From G963692885 sp964658655 (GTDB lineage: Bacteria > Acidobacteriota > Terriglobia > Terriglobales > Acidobacteriaceae): 64,000 nucleotides of DNA. The notes under the pieces were generated by a model. It was not told the DNA's origin. It saw nothing but the letters and a program-made list of their open reading frames with translations, and searched no databases. A program made the position numbers and the translations under genes. Numbering within the stretch: position 1 is the first letter of the stretch; every line of letters begins with the position of its first letter. Positions 42,254 to 51,440 of this stretch are shown here, piece after piece. The stretch is taken from positions 1 through 64,000 of the forward strand of contig CAZZZL010000008.1 in NCBI GenBank assembly GCA_964658655.1, given 5' to 3'.

Positions 42254-43933
42254 TTAGCTGGATCGATCGGACCTTGCTGAGCGCAGGATTCGTTGAAATT
42301 GTTCTGGATGGTCTGCCAGCCCGGCGGAGTAGGCCGCAGCCTTTCTCCATTGGAAAAGCAACTGGTCTTTCGGCTGAAGCGCGAAGAGCAGCTCGGTCGT
42401 TGCAGGTGAGTCCACCGGCCGTCCAGCGTTCCAGTCAGCCTCAAGTGCGTGAGCAAGCGAACGGTCGTGAGCAGCAATCTTCTGAATCAACTGTAAATCC
42501 GCATCGAGAGTTGAGTTCTGTGCTGAGTGGTCAATGACCAGTGAATTGCGGATAGATACAGCTTCCAGGTATTCGACACACAATTGAAATGACTGAAAGT
42601 CAGAATGATTCTTTTTTACGGCTGGCTGCACACTGGTCAGCAGGCCACGGATACTGGTAAAAGTGTCCGGACGAACAGGCTTGAGCTTCAGGATGCGGGT
42701 CAACTGCTCCTCGGTACTCCACGGCACGATCATGCTTGATGACGCCGAGTCTTCGAAGCCAGGCGCGGCACCGTAGATCTTTTCGAGAGCTTCCTGCCAG
42801 GTGTCGTTCCACGGCGCCTGGTAATGGCGCTCGACAAAGCGTCGGAAGCCATTCGCCCGCGCTGCCCCGCTGCCGTCTTTAAGAACAACTGCAGCATAGG
42901 CGAAGCCATCCCAGATAGAATTCTGAAGATAGCGACTCGGTATCCAGTTGGTGACCATGACGCCGAGCGCGTGAGGATTCTCATTCTTGAGATAGGCGTC
43001 AGCGAAAGCTTCAACATTTCTCAGCTGATCTTTGCCAATGCGCGCTTCCCACCGATAACACGACAACGCAGGAGCGCCGATACAGCGCGACCCATTGTCG
43101 AGCACCGACTGGAGCGTACGAGATAGTTTCGGTGGATCTGTATCAGCATAATTCCAGTCCATCAGGATGATTTCTTTGGACAGCAGGCCCAGGATGTCCG
43201 GCTGCTTATGCAACACGAAATCTCCCCAGACGATGAATTCTTTTTTCATCGAGCGGCTGATCTGGTTGAGAGCATTCAGGTAATCGGCCCATATGCGCGC
43301 TCGACTCTTCTTCTGCAAAGCTTCGCGCGATAGAACGGAGCCGCCCCAGTTAACTTCATCGCAGCCGCCGTGAAGATATTTAGATGGAAAGATTGCAGCG
43401 ACTTCCTGATAGAGCTTTGTGAATAACTCGAGGGATTCGGGATGGACAGGGCATATGCCAGAAAATTCGGAGTCGCCCTTCGCATCGTTATCGAGGAGAT
43501 GAGCATAGCGTGGCGAGCGTGTGATGAAGCCGGTGTGGCCGAAAGATTCGACTTCAGGAATGATGTCTACGTTGTGCGCGTGGCCGTACTCTGCAAGGTT
43601 TCGCAACTGGTCCGTGGTGAATGCGTTCCTGTGCGTGACAATGTCAGGTACTGATACAAAACGCAGGGCGCTCCCCTGATCGTCTGCAAGTCGAAACTGC
43701 AGGGTATTGATCTCCCACTCCGCACAGAAATCAATAAGCCGGCGATAGTAGCTCAAGGATTCAGGGACACGGCCTGCGTCTGCCATTAGACCGCGCAGCT
43801 TCCTTGTTCTATCTGTGTCTGAGCCGCCGTAGCCAGGCTCGCCAACGCGGGGACGCAAAGGCTCAGCGGCCACGCTACCAGCGCAATAAGTTGCGGAGCG
43901 GAGAAATTCTCGTCGAGTTCTGCCGCTCTGCAT
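42254..43933 (-). CDS. GH20 beta-N-acetylhexosaminidase-like, Tat-exported
   Basis: 559 residues. The N-terminus TRREFLRSATYCAG is a twin-arginine signal. The barrel begins RRLIDFCAEWEINTLQFRLA and contains IIPEVESFGHT and the catalytic Asp-Glu pair in LHGGCDEVNWGG (near residue 193), the hallmark of family 20 with substrate-assisted catalysis on N-acetylhexosamines. It lacks the usual N-terminal GH20b domain, and the last 200 residues are helical and unrecognised. Likely releases terminal GlcNAc or GalNAc in the periplasm. Confidence 0.85.
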   Translation of the reverse strand: MQSGRTRREFLRSATYCAGSVAAEPLRPRVGEPGYGGSDTDRTRKLRGLMADAGRVPESLSYYRRLIDFCAEWEINTLQFRLADDQGSALRFVSVPDIVTHRNAFTTDQLRNLAEYGHAHNVDIIPEVESFGHTGFITRSPRYAHLLDNDAKGDSEFSGICPVHPESLELFTKLYQEVAAIFPSKYLHGGCDEVNWGGSVLSREALQKKSRARIWADYLNALNQISRSMKKEFIVWGDFVLHKQPDILGLLSKEIILMDWNYADTDPPKLSRTLQSVLDNGSRCIGAPALSCYRWEARIGKDQLRNVEAFADAYLKNENPHALGVMVTNWIPSRYLQNSIWDGFAYAAVVLKDGSGAARANGFRRFVERHYQAPWNDTWQEALEKIYGAAPGFEDSASSSMIVPWSTEEQLTRILKLKPVRPDTFTSIRGLLTSVQPAVKKNHSDFQSFQLCVEYLEAVSIRNSLVIDHSAQNSTLDADLQLIQKIAAHDRSLAHALEADWNAGRPVDSPATTELLFALQPKDQLLFQWRKAAAYSAGLADHPEQFQRILRSARSDRSS

Positions 43934-44018
43934 TCGTTCACTTACCCTTCATCAACGCAAACAGACAGATGCCCAAGAAAGTCAGGGTTCTCGCACGAAG
44001 AATGGGGTCTACCGGTTG

Positions 44019-44180
44019 CTAGAGACCCCTGCGGCCTCGACCGAAGAGCAGGAAAATAATGACGATCGCCAGAAGAATGCTGAGACCACCGCCGCCGTAG
44101 TAACCGATGCCGGGGCCCATGTAGTAGCCGCCACCACCGAACAGGAGAACGAGAATGATGAGAATGATTATCAGAGGCAT
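44019..44180 (-). CDS. Very small glycine-rich membrane protein, DUF3309-like
   Basis: 53 residues from the ATG at 44180. Two hydrophobic helices (LIIILIILVLLFGGGG and LSILLAIVIIFLLFG) with a Gly/Tyr-rich hinge between, then a basic tail GRGRRGL. This size and layout match the small DUF3309-type membrane proteins of unknown function. A longer frame from 44234 adds a poorly conserved N-terminus. No ribosome site is obvious. Confidence 0.6.
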   Translation of the reverse strand: MPLIIILIILVLLFGGGGYYMGPGIGYYGGGGLSILLAIVIIFLLFGRGRRGL

Positions 44181-44380
44181 GCGCGGGAGTTTAGCACAAA
44201 AGCAGGCTCGAACACTTTTCCGCACCGGTGCCATCTCGTAGCAGCCTGACTCTTTCGATTATTTTCTGCGGGCCCGGGTTGAATAACGATGGAGTCAGCC
44301 GTTACTGTACTCCAGACGAACATACGTGCCGGTCAACCGATTGTGTGCACGTCGTATGTAACTGCTTCGAAAGGACGTCA

Positions 44381-45331
44381 GTGAAAAGACTACTGATTTC
44401 GTGTATTTCGCTTGGGCTGTCACTAAACTTTGCCGCTACGATGACGGCCCGCGCGCAGGCAACTCTCGCCCTCGACCCGGCGCTGGGCATCACGACCATC
44501 CCGTTGTACGCCACACCTCCATCGAGCACCGGCAATGCGATCGACGATCAGCCAACACTCACCGTATTCGCACCGCAACCAGGACGCGGCAATGGCAGCG
44601 CGATTATTGTTGCGCCCGGCGGTGCTTATTTGGGCCTCGCCAGCAATCTTGAAGGAAGGCAGGTTGCCGACTGGTTTACGGTGCGCGGGTTTACCGCGTT
44701 TGTTCTCAAGTACCGAAAAGGTCCGCAAAATCTTTTTCCCATCCCGCTCGAGGATGGTCAGCGTGCCATTCGCCTGGTTCGGTCCTTGGCACAGAAATAT
44801 TCTTTCCAAGCCGACAGGGTAGGCATCATTGGATTCTCCGCAGGAGGCCACCTCGCGGCATCTACCGCAACGCTGTTTGACCAGATGCCGAGGAAGTCGA
44901 CCGATGCTATCGATCAACTTAGCGCAAGGCCAGACTTTGCCATTCTCGGCTATCCCTGGCTCAATGCAATGGAGCCCGCCCAGGATAGGGAGATCACGTA
45001 TTGTTCAGTCACGTCGGGTGTAACGCCAGCACAGTGCGCTGCCTTCAGGACTGCGTACACGCCGAAGCTTCATGTGACCAGTCACACGCCGCCGACGTTT
45101 ATCTATTCAACGTCAGATGACAAGACTGTGCCGGTGCGCGCTAGTGTTGAGTTTTACGAAGCGATGATGAAGGCCGGTGCGCCCGTTGAAATGCACCTTT
45201 TCAGCCACGGAAGCCATGGCTCAGGCCTGGGGATGGGGGATGCGGCGCTTGACCTGTGGCCAGGATTGCTGGAGCAGTGGCTGCGCGAACAGGGGCTGCT
45301 CACGCCGCCTGCAAAGTCGACACCGAACTAG
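44381..45331 (+). CDS. Secreted alpha/beta hydrolase, acetylxylan-esterase-like
   Basis: 316 residues from the GTG at 44381, chosen for the AAAGGA ribosome site and the signal peptide (KRLLISCISLGLSLNFAAT). The oxyanion motif is APGGAYLGL, the nucleophile elbow GFSAGGHLA near residue 153, the acid in STSDDKTVPV and the histidine in FSHGSHGSG. It belongs to the BD-FAE/acetyl-esterase group that removes acyl groups from plant or microbial polysaccharides. It opens a rightward run with a sugar transporter and a ribokinase. Confidence 0.88.
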   Translation: MKRLLISCISLGLSLNFAATMTARAQATLALDPALGITTIPLYATPPSSTGNAIDDQPTLTVFAPQPGRGNGSAIIVAPGGAYLGLASNLEGRQVADWFTVRGFTAFVLKYRKGPQNLFPIPLEDGQRAIRLVRSLAQKYSFQADRVGIIGFSAGGHLAASTATLFDQMPRKSTDAIDQLSARPDFAILGYPWLNAMEPAQDREITYCSVTSGVTPAQCAAFRTAYTPKLHVTSHTPPTFIYSTSDDKTVPVRASVEFYEAMMKAGAPVEMHLFSHGSHGSGLGMGDAALDLWPGLLEQWLREQGLLTPPAKSTPN

Positions 45332-45437
45332 CTAAGCCGGGAGATCGCCAAGACGAGCCTTCATTTTGCTGTTTCAAAATATCATCCAGGGGTGTGGACT
45401 CAGGGGTGCAGGTAAGTGAGTCTGCAGGAGGCACTGC

Positions 45438-46436
45438 TTGTATCAGCCTGAGAATTACGCGATTGCGCTCGCCTTCATGATCGTCAGCATGCTGTGCTGG
45501 GGCTCATGGGCAAATACCGTCAAGCTATGTCCGGGCTATCGCTTTCAGTTGTTTTATTGGGATTATGTCATTGGATTGTTTGCCGGTGTACTTATCTGGG
45601 GTTTGACCCTGGGCTCCGCTGGAAGTGTTGGGAACGCCTTTCTGCAGGATGTGCGGGTTACTGGCTGGGCCAGTATTGCTTCAGCGATGTTAGGCGGCAC
45701 TATCTTCAATGCAGCTAACCTGCTGCTGGTGGCAGCTATCGAGATAGCAGGGCTGGCTGTAGCTTTTCCAGTGGGGATCGGCCTTGCCCTGATTGTCGGC
45801 GCTCTTAGCAGCTACATTCTGTCGCCCAGCGGCAATCCTGGCCTGCTTTTCGGAGGCATTACGCTGGTTGTCGCAGCTATTATCTGTGACGCATTTGCTT
45901 ACCGAATGCGGGAGGCGCAAAACCCGGCTCCCAGTCGACGTGGCATTATTCTGTGCCTGGTTGGCGGACTGATGATGGGTAGCTTCTATCCATTCGTCTC
46001 GCACGCAATGACCATTCCTCATGGCTCCGGCCCCTATGCGACGTCGTTATTCTTTGTCATCGGGGTTGCATTATGCGCTCTTCCTTTCAACTACCTGTTG
46101 ATGAGGAAGCCCCTTGATGGCCAGCCCCCTTTGACACTAAGTCTCTATCGATACGCACCTGCGCGGTGGCATGTATGGGGTGTGCTCGGTGGAGCTATCT
46201 GGTGCACCGGAGCTATCGCCAACTTCGTCGCATCGCGGGCGCACTTTGTTGGTCCCGCGGTGTCTTATTCGATTGGACAGGGCGCCACCATGGTTTCCGC
46301 AGCATGGGGCGTTTTCGTATGGCGTGAGTTTGCCGGCGCTCCGCCACTCTCGCGCAAGCTCCTCGCACTCATGTTCGTGCTGTTTATCCTGGGTCTGTCT
46401 GCAATTGCCTACGCCCCTGTCTTCGGCACAACCTAA
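45438..46436 (+). CDS. Sugar transporter of the GRP/RhaT (DMT) type
   Basis: 332 residues with about ten membrane helices. The start is a TTG with a perfect AGGAGG six bases away. The N-terminus YAIALAFMIVSMLCWGSWAN and the segment LFYWDYVIGLFAGVLIWG are typical of glucose/ribose porter (GlcU, RhaT) relatives in the drug/metabolite superfamily. The ribokinase gene starts 23 bases after it, so the pair probably imports and phosphorylates a sugar. Confidence 0.88.
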   Translation: MYQPENYAIALAFMIVSMLCWGSWANTVKLCPGYRFQLFYWDYVIGLFAGVLIWGLTLGSAGSVGNAFLQDVRVTGWASIASAMLGGTIFNAANLLLVAAIEIAGLAVAFPVGIGLALIVGALSSYILSPSGNPGLLFGGITLVVAAIICDAFAYRMREAQNPAPSRRGIILCLVGGLMMGSFYPFVSHAMTIPHGSGPYATSLFFVIGVALCALPFNYLLMRKPLDGQPPLTLSLYRYAPARWHVWGVLGGAIWCTGAIANFVASRAHFVGPAVSYSIGQGATMVSAAWGVFVWREFAGAPPLSRKLLALMFVLFILGLSAIAYAPVFGTT

Positions 46437-46459
46437 TCAAGACGCAGAGATGAAGCCGT

Positions 46460-47392
46460 ATGTCTAATAGAAATACCAAGCCGATCGTAGTCGTTGGAAG
46501 CATCAACATGGACCTTGTTTCCACTGCCGAAAACATACCAAGAGCAGGAGAAACGCTGCTCGGTTCACGCTTCGAAATGCATCCTGGAGGCAAGGGCGCC
46601 AACCAGGCAGTGGCGGCTGCAAGGCTGGGCTACCCGGTGGAGTTGGTAGGAAGACTGGGCTCGGATATTTTCGGCAAACAGCTGCGTCTTCACCTGGAGC
46701 ATTCAGGCGTCGGCCTGGATGGAGTGGCAGAGATCGATGGATCGTCGGGGACAGCTTCCATCGTCGTCGCGGCAAATGGTGAGAATGCGATCGTCGTTAA
46801 CCCGGGAGCAAATTCTGCAGTCTCCCCTGAGTATCTTGAGTCGCAGCTTCCGCTCCTCCAACGCGCAGGAATTATCTTGACGCAGCTCGAAATTCCGATC
46901 GAGACGGTCGAGTATCTCGCGGAAATCAGCAAGCGTCATGGAGTGCCCCTGATTCTCGACCCTGCGCCGGCCCATATCCTTTCCCGACAATTGCTGGAGA
47001 AAGTGGCCTGGTTCACTCCGAACGAGACAGAAGCGGCTTTCTATTCTGGCCCTGCCAACCCCACATCCGCAGAGCACAGCAACCTTGCTCGGGAATTACG
47101 CCTGCTCGGACCGGTCGGTGTGATCCTGAAATTGGGAGCGCGTGGGGCCTATATCCAGTCGGCAGAATCGGAGGGATTAGTTGCTGCGCCGGCCGTACAG
47201 GTTTTGGATACCACGGCGGCGGGAGATACTTTCAACGGTGCTTTAGCGGTTGGCTTATTGTCCGGCAAGTCTCTGCTAGAAAGCGTGAAATTTGCCATCG
47301 CGGCCGCGTCAGTTTCTGTCACGCGCGCCGGAGCACAGACCTCGATGCCGAGCCTGGGCGAAGTCGAACAGAGGATGGTCGCCAGGCAATAA
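46460..47392 (+). CDS. rbsK: Ribokinase, PfkB family
   Basis: 310 residues. The N-terminal GSINMDLVSTAENIPRAGET and MHPGGKGANQAVAAARLGYP are the ribokinase signature, and the C-terminal DTTAAGDTFNGALAVGLLSG holds the catalytic Asp in the anion hole of PfkB signature 2. WFTPNETEA is also typical. It phosphorylates ribose or a related sugar at the terminal hydroxyl. Substrate may differ from ribose in this setting. Encoded with the sugar transporter. Confidence 0.92.
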   Translation: MSNRNTKPIVVVGSINMDLVSTAENIPRAGETLLGSRFEMHPGGKGANQAVAAARLGYPVELVGRLGSDIFGKQLRLHLEHSGVGLDGVAEIDGSSGTASIVVAANGENAIVVNPGANSAVSPEYLESQLPLLQRAGIILTQLEIPIETVEYLAEISKRHGVPLILDPAPAHILSRQLLEKVAWFTPNETEAAFYSGPANPTSAEHSNLARELRLLGPVGVILKLGARGAYIQSAESEGLVAAPAVQVLDTTAAGDTFNGALAVGLLSGKSLLESVKFAIAAASVSVTRAGAQTSMPSLGEVEQRMVARQ

Positions 47393-47701
47393 GCATCAGT
47401 CTCGGCCGATTGCACTTAGGACGTCGCGTTATAACAGCGGACAATAGCGCAGACGAAGGACCTCATCTTCGGCTGCTATCAATGATGGTTTCTCCTCCGT
47501 ATCGACAAAAGATGTGCCCATCGCCCGGACGTGCCTGCAACCTTCCAAATTATTTTTGGCCCGCATGACCCGAATCGCCGACTCATTACGCATTAGACAG
47601 TAGAGGCGAACCGGAGCCGTCGTGGTTGAAGCAGGATCTAAGTCATGTGTTCAACCATAAGTGCGGACTGCGCGGCCGGTGATTTGTCATTGGAGGAAGT
47701 C
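47393..47701. other. Gap of about 300 bases, possible small minus-strand ORF
   Basis: Between rbsK and the next gene. It contains no convincing RNA or repeat. On the minus strand, an ATG at 47593 opens a 54-codon frame ending at 47429 (starts MRNESAIRVMRAKNNLEGCR, ends LRYCPLL). It has no ribosome site and no family I can name; it might be a fragment of a decayed gene. The rest must hold the promoter of the HELVH-type protein. Confidence 0.3.
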
Positions 47702-48376
47702 ATGATTGAACAGCAATCTGCAAACTTGCAGGCAACGAGTCAGGCGACGTGGCTGGGCAACTTCGTGGCCGAGTTTATCGGCAACCAGAGAGACCGTTTT
47801 ATCGGCAACTGCCGGCCGCTTCGTCCCCAGCACATCGAGCGTATGTCTCCGTATTTCGCGATTGAAGACCTGGAGCGAGTCCGCTTTCGCAACATTTATC
47901 CTGAGCGCATCCCGAACCCTCAGTTCTATAGCGGCCTACAGAGCGTAGGCTTTGAAGACCTTCCGGATTTTGGGGAAAGGAGAGCTGTCACCTTCGACCA
48001 GTTGATCGTGACACACGAGCCCTTTACACCTGCCCTGCTTTTTCACGAACTCGTGCACACAGTACAGTATCGTCTGCTCGGGGTAGATGGATTTGCGCGA
48101 GCCTATGTGCAGGCACTCCTCGCCGGCGAACGCTGCGGACAAACGGCGCTTGAACAGTGCGCGCACGCCTTGGAAGAGCGCTTCGTCCATGGCTCGGACC
48201 GGATTGATGTGGAAGGAGAAGTCAGGCGATGGCTTGTCGCTGAGAACATTCAGCCCCTGCCGCGAATTGCCGATGAGCGGCGTTCATTCGGAAGCGTTGC
48301 CGGGTCGAGGTGGGCTGCATTTGCTGCGTTTTTGCGCACGACGCCGGGGACACATCGCAGCGCAGGTATCCAGTAG
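47702..48376 (+). CDS. Putative zinc peptidase-like protein (HELVH), unknown
   Basis: 224 residues from the ATG at 47702, which has a strong GGAGG seven bases away. It contains FHELVHTVQYRLLG, a HExxH zinc motif (H115, E116, H119) like those in eCIS-core or DUF4157-type metallopeptidases, in an otherwise unrecognised soluble protein without a signal peptide. The C-terminus is basic and variable. Activity is inferred from the motif alone; the third ligand is not obvious. It is next to no gene that explains it. Confidence 0.75.
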   Translation: MIEQQSANLQATSQATWLGNFVAEFIGNQRDRFIGNCRPLRPQHIERMSPYFAIEDLERVRFRNIYPERIPNPQFYSGLQSVGFEDLPDFGERRAVTFDQLIVTHEPFTPALLFHELVHTVQYRLLGVDGFARAYVQALLAGERCGQTALEQCAHALEERFVHGSDRIDVEGEVRRWLVAENIQPLPRIADERRSFGSVAGSRWAAFAAFLRTTPGTHRSAGIQ

Positions 48377-48427
48377 AACGCTTGCGCCGTGCAGAGCAGG
48401 CTGCGTTGGTCTCCTTACCAGACGGTC

Positions 48428-49813
48428 CTACGCCTTGTCCCCGGTGCCGATTGCGGAAGCCTTTCGCTCCTGCCATTTTCCCGACGTAAAATCCGGGAAG
48501 TCAACAGGTGTGCTGCCATGGCTCACGGATGTGACGCTGAGCGGCGCGATTGACGACCACGCAGCAGCATCGTAGACATCCATGTCTGGCGCGATCCCTG
48601 TTCGCACGCATTCCAGGAGCCGGTAAAGCATGATGAAATCCATCCCTCCATGGCCGCCGACCTTCTTCGCAATCTCGCCTTCTTTCTTCCACAAAGGATG
48701 CTCATACTGCTTCCACGCGTCGATCGAACCCCAGGATTCATCCTCATTCTGCCCATCAAGATAGATACGTGGCGGATAATCCTCGAAAATCCCTTTGCTT
48801 CCGGCTATCAGGTTGATGCGGTCGTAAGGGTGCGGCGTTGAGACGGTGTGCTTTACCGTAATCGTCAGTCCGCGCGCAGTCTTGATGAGGGACGTATTCA
48901 TATCGCCGGTGACATAACGCTCCTTCATCCGAGGGTCGTCCTTCTTGAGATGGGCCTTGCGATAAGCATCGAGCCCGACTTGCGGCGAGCTCATTGAGAC
49001 AATGTAGCCAAAGCGATCCCCGCGCTGAATTCCCATATAGTTGGCCACGGGGCCTAGCCCATGGGTGGGGTACAGATTGCCATCACGAAGGGTGTGCTCG
49101 GTGCGCCGCCAGAGTCCCTCGCCGGCATTGGAGAAAAGCTCTTCGCGCAGGTCATGCAAATACGCCCCTTCGCCGTACAGCAGTTCACCAAACCGGCCAT
49201 CCTGCACCATGCGGAGGATGAGCGTCTCGTTATAGCCGTAGCAACAATTTTCCAGCATGATGCAGTGCTTGCGCGTCTGTTCCGAGGCGTGGACGATCGC
49301 CCAGCATTCGTCCAGCGTGCGCACTCCCGGCACCTCGATGCAGACGTCTTTGCCATGCTTCATGGCAAAGATTGCCATCTCCGCGTGCCAGGTCCATGGC
49401 GTCGCCACAATCACCAGGTCGATGTCATTGCGCTGCAGCATTTTTTCAAATGCGTGTGGTTGTTCAGTGTAGATCTCAGGCTTTTTTTGTCCGGCGGCGA
49501 CGACGAGTCCCGCCGCATGCTCCGCCTTTTCTGGGACAACATCACAAATGCCGACTACCTGTCCGTCGGCTGCCAGAAGGTTACCCAGCAGAGATGTTCC
49601 ACGGCCACCGGTACCGATCATCGCGATTCGGGGATTGCGCTTCTCGAAGGGCTTTCCAATCATGGTGTCGGACACGGTTGCAGCGCGCGCGGCCGGCGTC
49701 ATGCTGGCGCTAACGGCCGCGGCCGCACTTACCTGCATGAACTTCCTTCGAGACCACTGGCCCGGCTGCTCGCCGCCGGCCTGCAAATCGTAAGTCGTTT
49801 CGGGAAGCGCCAT
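48428..49813 (-). CDS. GH109-type alpha-N-acetylgalactosaminidase, Tat-exported
   Basis: 461 residues from the ATG at 49813 with a GGAG ribosome site. Twin-arginine signal WSRRKFMQVSAAAAVSASM, then a Rossmann domain IAMIGTGGRGTSLLGN for NAD, and the Gfo/Idh-like body. Several phrases match GH109 rather than plain oxidoreductases: ATPWTWHAEMA, MLENCCYGYNETL, KHTVSTPHPYDRINLIAGSK, FEDYPPRIYLDG and GGHGGMDFIMLYRLLE. GH109 enzymes cleave terminal alpha-GalNAc by an NAD-dependent redox mechanism. A weak element related to the DeoR motif lies upstream at about 49910-49930. Confidence 0.88.
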   Translation of the reverse strand: MALPETTYDLQAGGEQPGQWSRRKFMQVSAAAAVSASMTPAARAATVSDTMIGKPFEKRNPRIAMIGTGGRGTSLLGNLLAADGQVVGICDVVPEKAEHAAGLVVAAGQKKPEIYTEQPHAFEKMLQRNDIDLVIVATPWTWHAEMAIFAMKHGKDVCIEVPGVRTLDECWAIVHASEQTRKHCIMLENCCYGYNETLILRMVQDGRFGELLYGEGAYLHDLREELFSNAGEGLWRRTEHTLRDGNLYPTHGLGPVANYMGIQRGDRFGYIVSMSSPQVGLDAYRKAHLKKDDPRMKERYVTGDMNTSLIKTARGLTITVKHTVSTPHPYDRINLIAGSKGIFEDYPPRIYLDGQNEDESWGSIDAWKQYEHPLWKKEGEIAKKVGGHGGMDFIMLYRLLECVRTGIAPDMDVYDAAAWSSIAPLSVTSVSHGSTPVDFPDFTSGKWQERKASAIGTGDKA

Positions 49814-50092
49814 CTTCGTCTCCTGGTTTCGTTGAAAGCTTATTGGTCGCCGGGAGCATCGGAGGTCCGGGGCGAGATTGCATAGGCAGTTCGTCTCATC
49901 CTGATTACTTACAAACGAAAGTATTCGCAAGACGAAACCCTTCGCTGAGACTAGGATGGGTGGCGCAGGTGTGTCAAAGGAAAACTACATTTAGCGGCCA
50001 TTCCGGGATTGCGATTAGTGGCATTCCGATTCCTGTTCTCGTGCTAGACTTTCCGCAATTCACAAAGCACCCGCAGAAAAGTGAAAAGGCAA

Positions 50093-51352
50093 ATGAAAGC
50101 TATCGACATTTCCGCCACTCCACAGGCCGAACAGATGGAGACCAGCAAGGATTTCGCCGTGAGTGACGCTTCAGTTGAATTGGCCAGGCCGCAACGCAAC
50201 GTTGCCGTCGACGCATACAGGGGTCTTGTCATGCTACTCATGATGGGCGAAGTCCTGCGCTTTGCGGATGTTGCCAAGTCATTTCCCGGCAACTTTTTCT
50301 GGTATCTCCTTTCTTACAACCAATCTCACGTGGAATGGTCGGGCATGAGCCTGCATGACACGATTCAACCGTCCTTTACATTCCTGGTTGGCGTTGCGCT
50401 TCCCTACTCGTTGCGCAGCCGGCAGCGAAAGGGCGAGAGCTTTTCCCGCATGCTGGTCCACACGATCTGGCGAAGCTTCCTGCTGATTTTCCTCGGATTT
50501 TTTCTGCGTTCTATGCAGAGCCCGATGACTAATTTCACCTTCGAAGATACGTTGACGCAGATCGGCCTCGGCTACACATTTGCATTCCTGCTGAGCTTCG
50601 TACGGCCTCGCTGGTTATGGACTGCTTTCGGCGCAATTCTCTTCGGTTACTGGCTCGCGTGGGCACTCTATCCTGCACCGGGCCCGGGATTTGACTGGGC
50701 TGCAGTGGGCGTTCCAGCAGACTGGCATCAGCATATTTATAGTGGCTTTGCGGCACACTGGAATAAGAACAGTAATCTCGGTCAGGCCTTCGATGTCTGG
50801 TTCCTGAATCGACTGCCTCGACCGTCTCCGTTTGCGTTCAACGACGGCGGCTATCTAACTCTCAGCTTTATTCCTACCCTTGCCACCATGTTGCTTGGTC
50901 TCGTTGCAGGACAGTGGTTCATAAAGGCCGCCCCCACCATTCCCCTGAGGCGTTTCCTGATCGCTGCAGTCGCGCTTATCGCGGCTGGACTTTTCCTGCA
51001 ATTCACTGGCATCTGCCCCATCGTCAAGCGGATCTGGACCCCGTCATGGGTGCTCTTCAGCGGAGGCGTCTGCTTCCTTTATCTCGCGGCTTTTTCCTGG
51101 GTTGTGGACATCAAGCAACATCGACGACTGGCCTTTCCGCTGGTGGTGGTCGGTACGAATTCGATTGCCGCCTACCTGATCGCCCACCTATTTGAAGACT
51201 TTATCCAGAGCAGTTTTAAAATCAATTTCGGTTTTATGTTGAACATGTTCGGTTCCACGCTGGAACCGCTCTTTCTGGGCGCCCTGACACTTGCTGTGTA
51301 TTGGCTCATCCTTTTCTGGATGTATCGCAATAAAATCTTCATCCGGATATAG
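50093..51352 (+). CDS. NagX-like membrane protein (DUF5009, acyltransferase family)
   Basis: 419 residues with about ten membrane helices. The start RNVAVDAYRGLVMLLMMGEV and the MSLHDTIQPSFTFLVGVALP segment are typical of the heparan-alpha-glucosaminide N-acetyltransferase-like family, called NagX in bacterial aminosugar loci. ATG 50093 has AAGG close by; a GTG at 50081 is the other option. The actual reaction in bacteria is not settled; the family is often placed with GlcNAc or GalNAc utilisation genes, as here. Confidence 0.85.
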   Translation: MKAIDISATPQAEQMETSKDFAVSDASVELARPQRNVAVDAYRGLVMLLMMGEVLRFADVAKSFPGNFFWYLLSYNQSHVEWSGMSLHDTIQPSFTFLVGVALPYSLRSRQRKGESFSRMLVHTIWRSFLLIFLGFFLRSMQSPMTNFTFEDTLTQIGLGYTFAFLLSFVRPRWLWTAFGAILFGYWLAWALYPAPGPGFDWAAVGVPADWHQHIYSGFAAHWNKNSNLGQAFDVWFLNRLPRPSPFAFNDGGYLTLSFIPTLATMLLGLVAGQWFIKAAPTIPLRRFLIAAVALIAAGLFLQFTGICPIVKRIWTPSWVLFSGGVCFLYLAAFSWVVDIKQHRRLAFPLVVVGTNSIAAYLIAHLFEDFIQSSFKINFGFMLNMFGSTLEPLFLGALTLAVYWLILFWMYRNKIFIRI

Positions 51353-51440
51353 ATCAGCATCGTCGCGGCCAGGCCGTGGTACTGCGCATGCACGTCCAGG
51401 CGAGCTATGATCTTTCCATTGCCGGAAGCGGAGTGAACGG

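Noticed and set aside
49061..49885. Plus-strand open frame of 274 codons
   Set aside because: Antisense to the GH109 gene; no ribosome site or recognisable motif.
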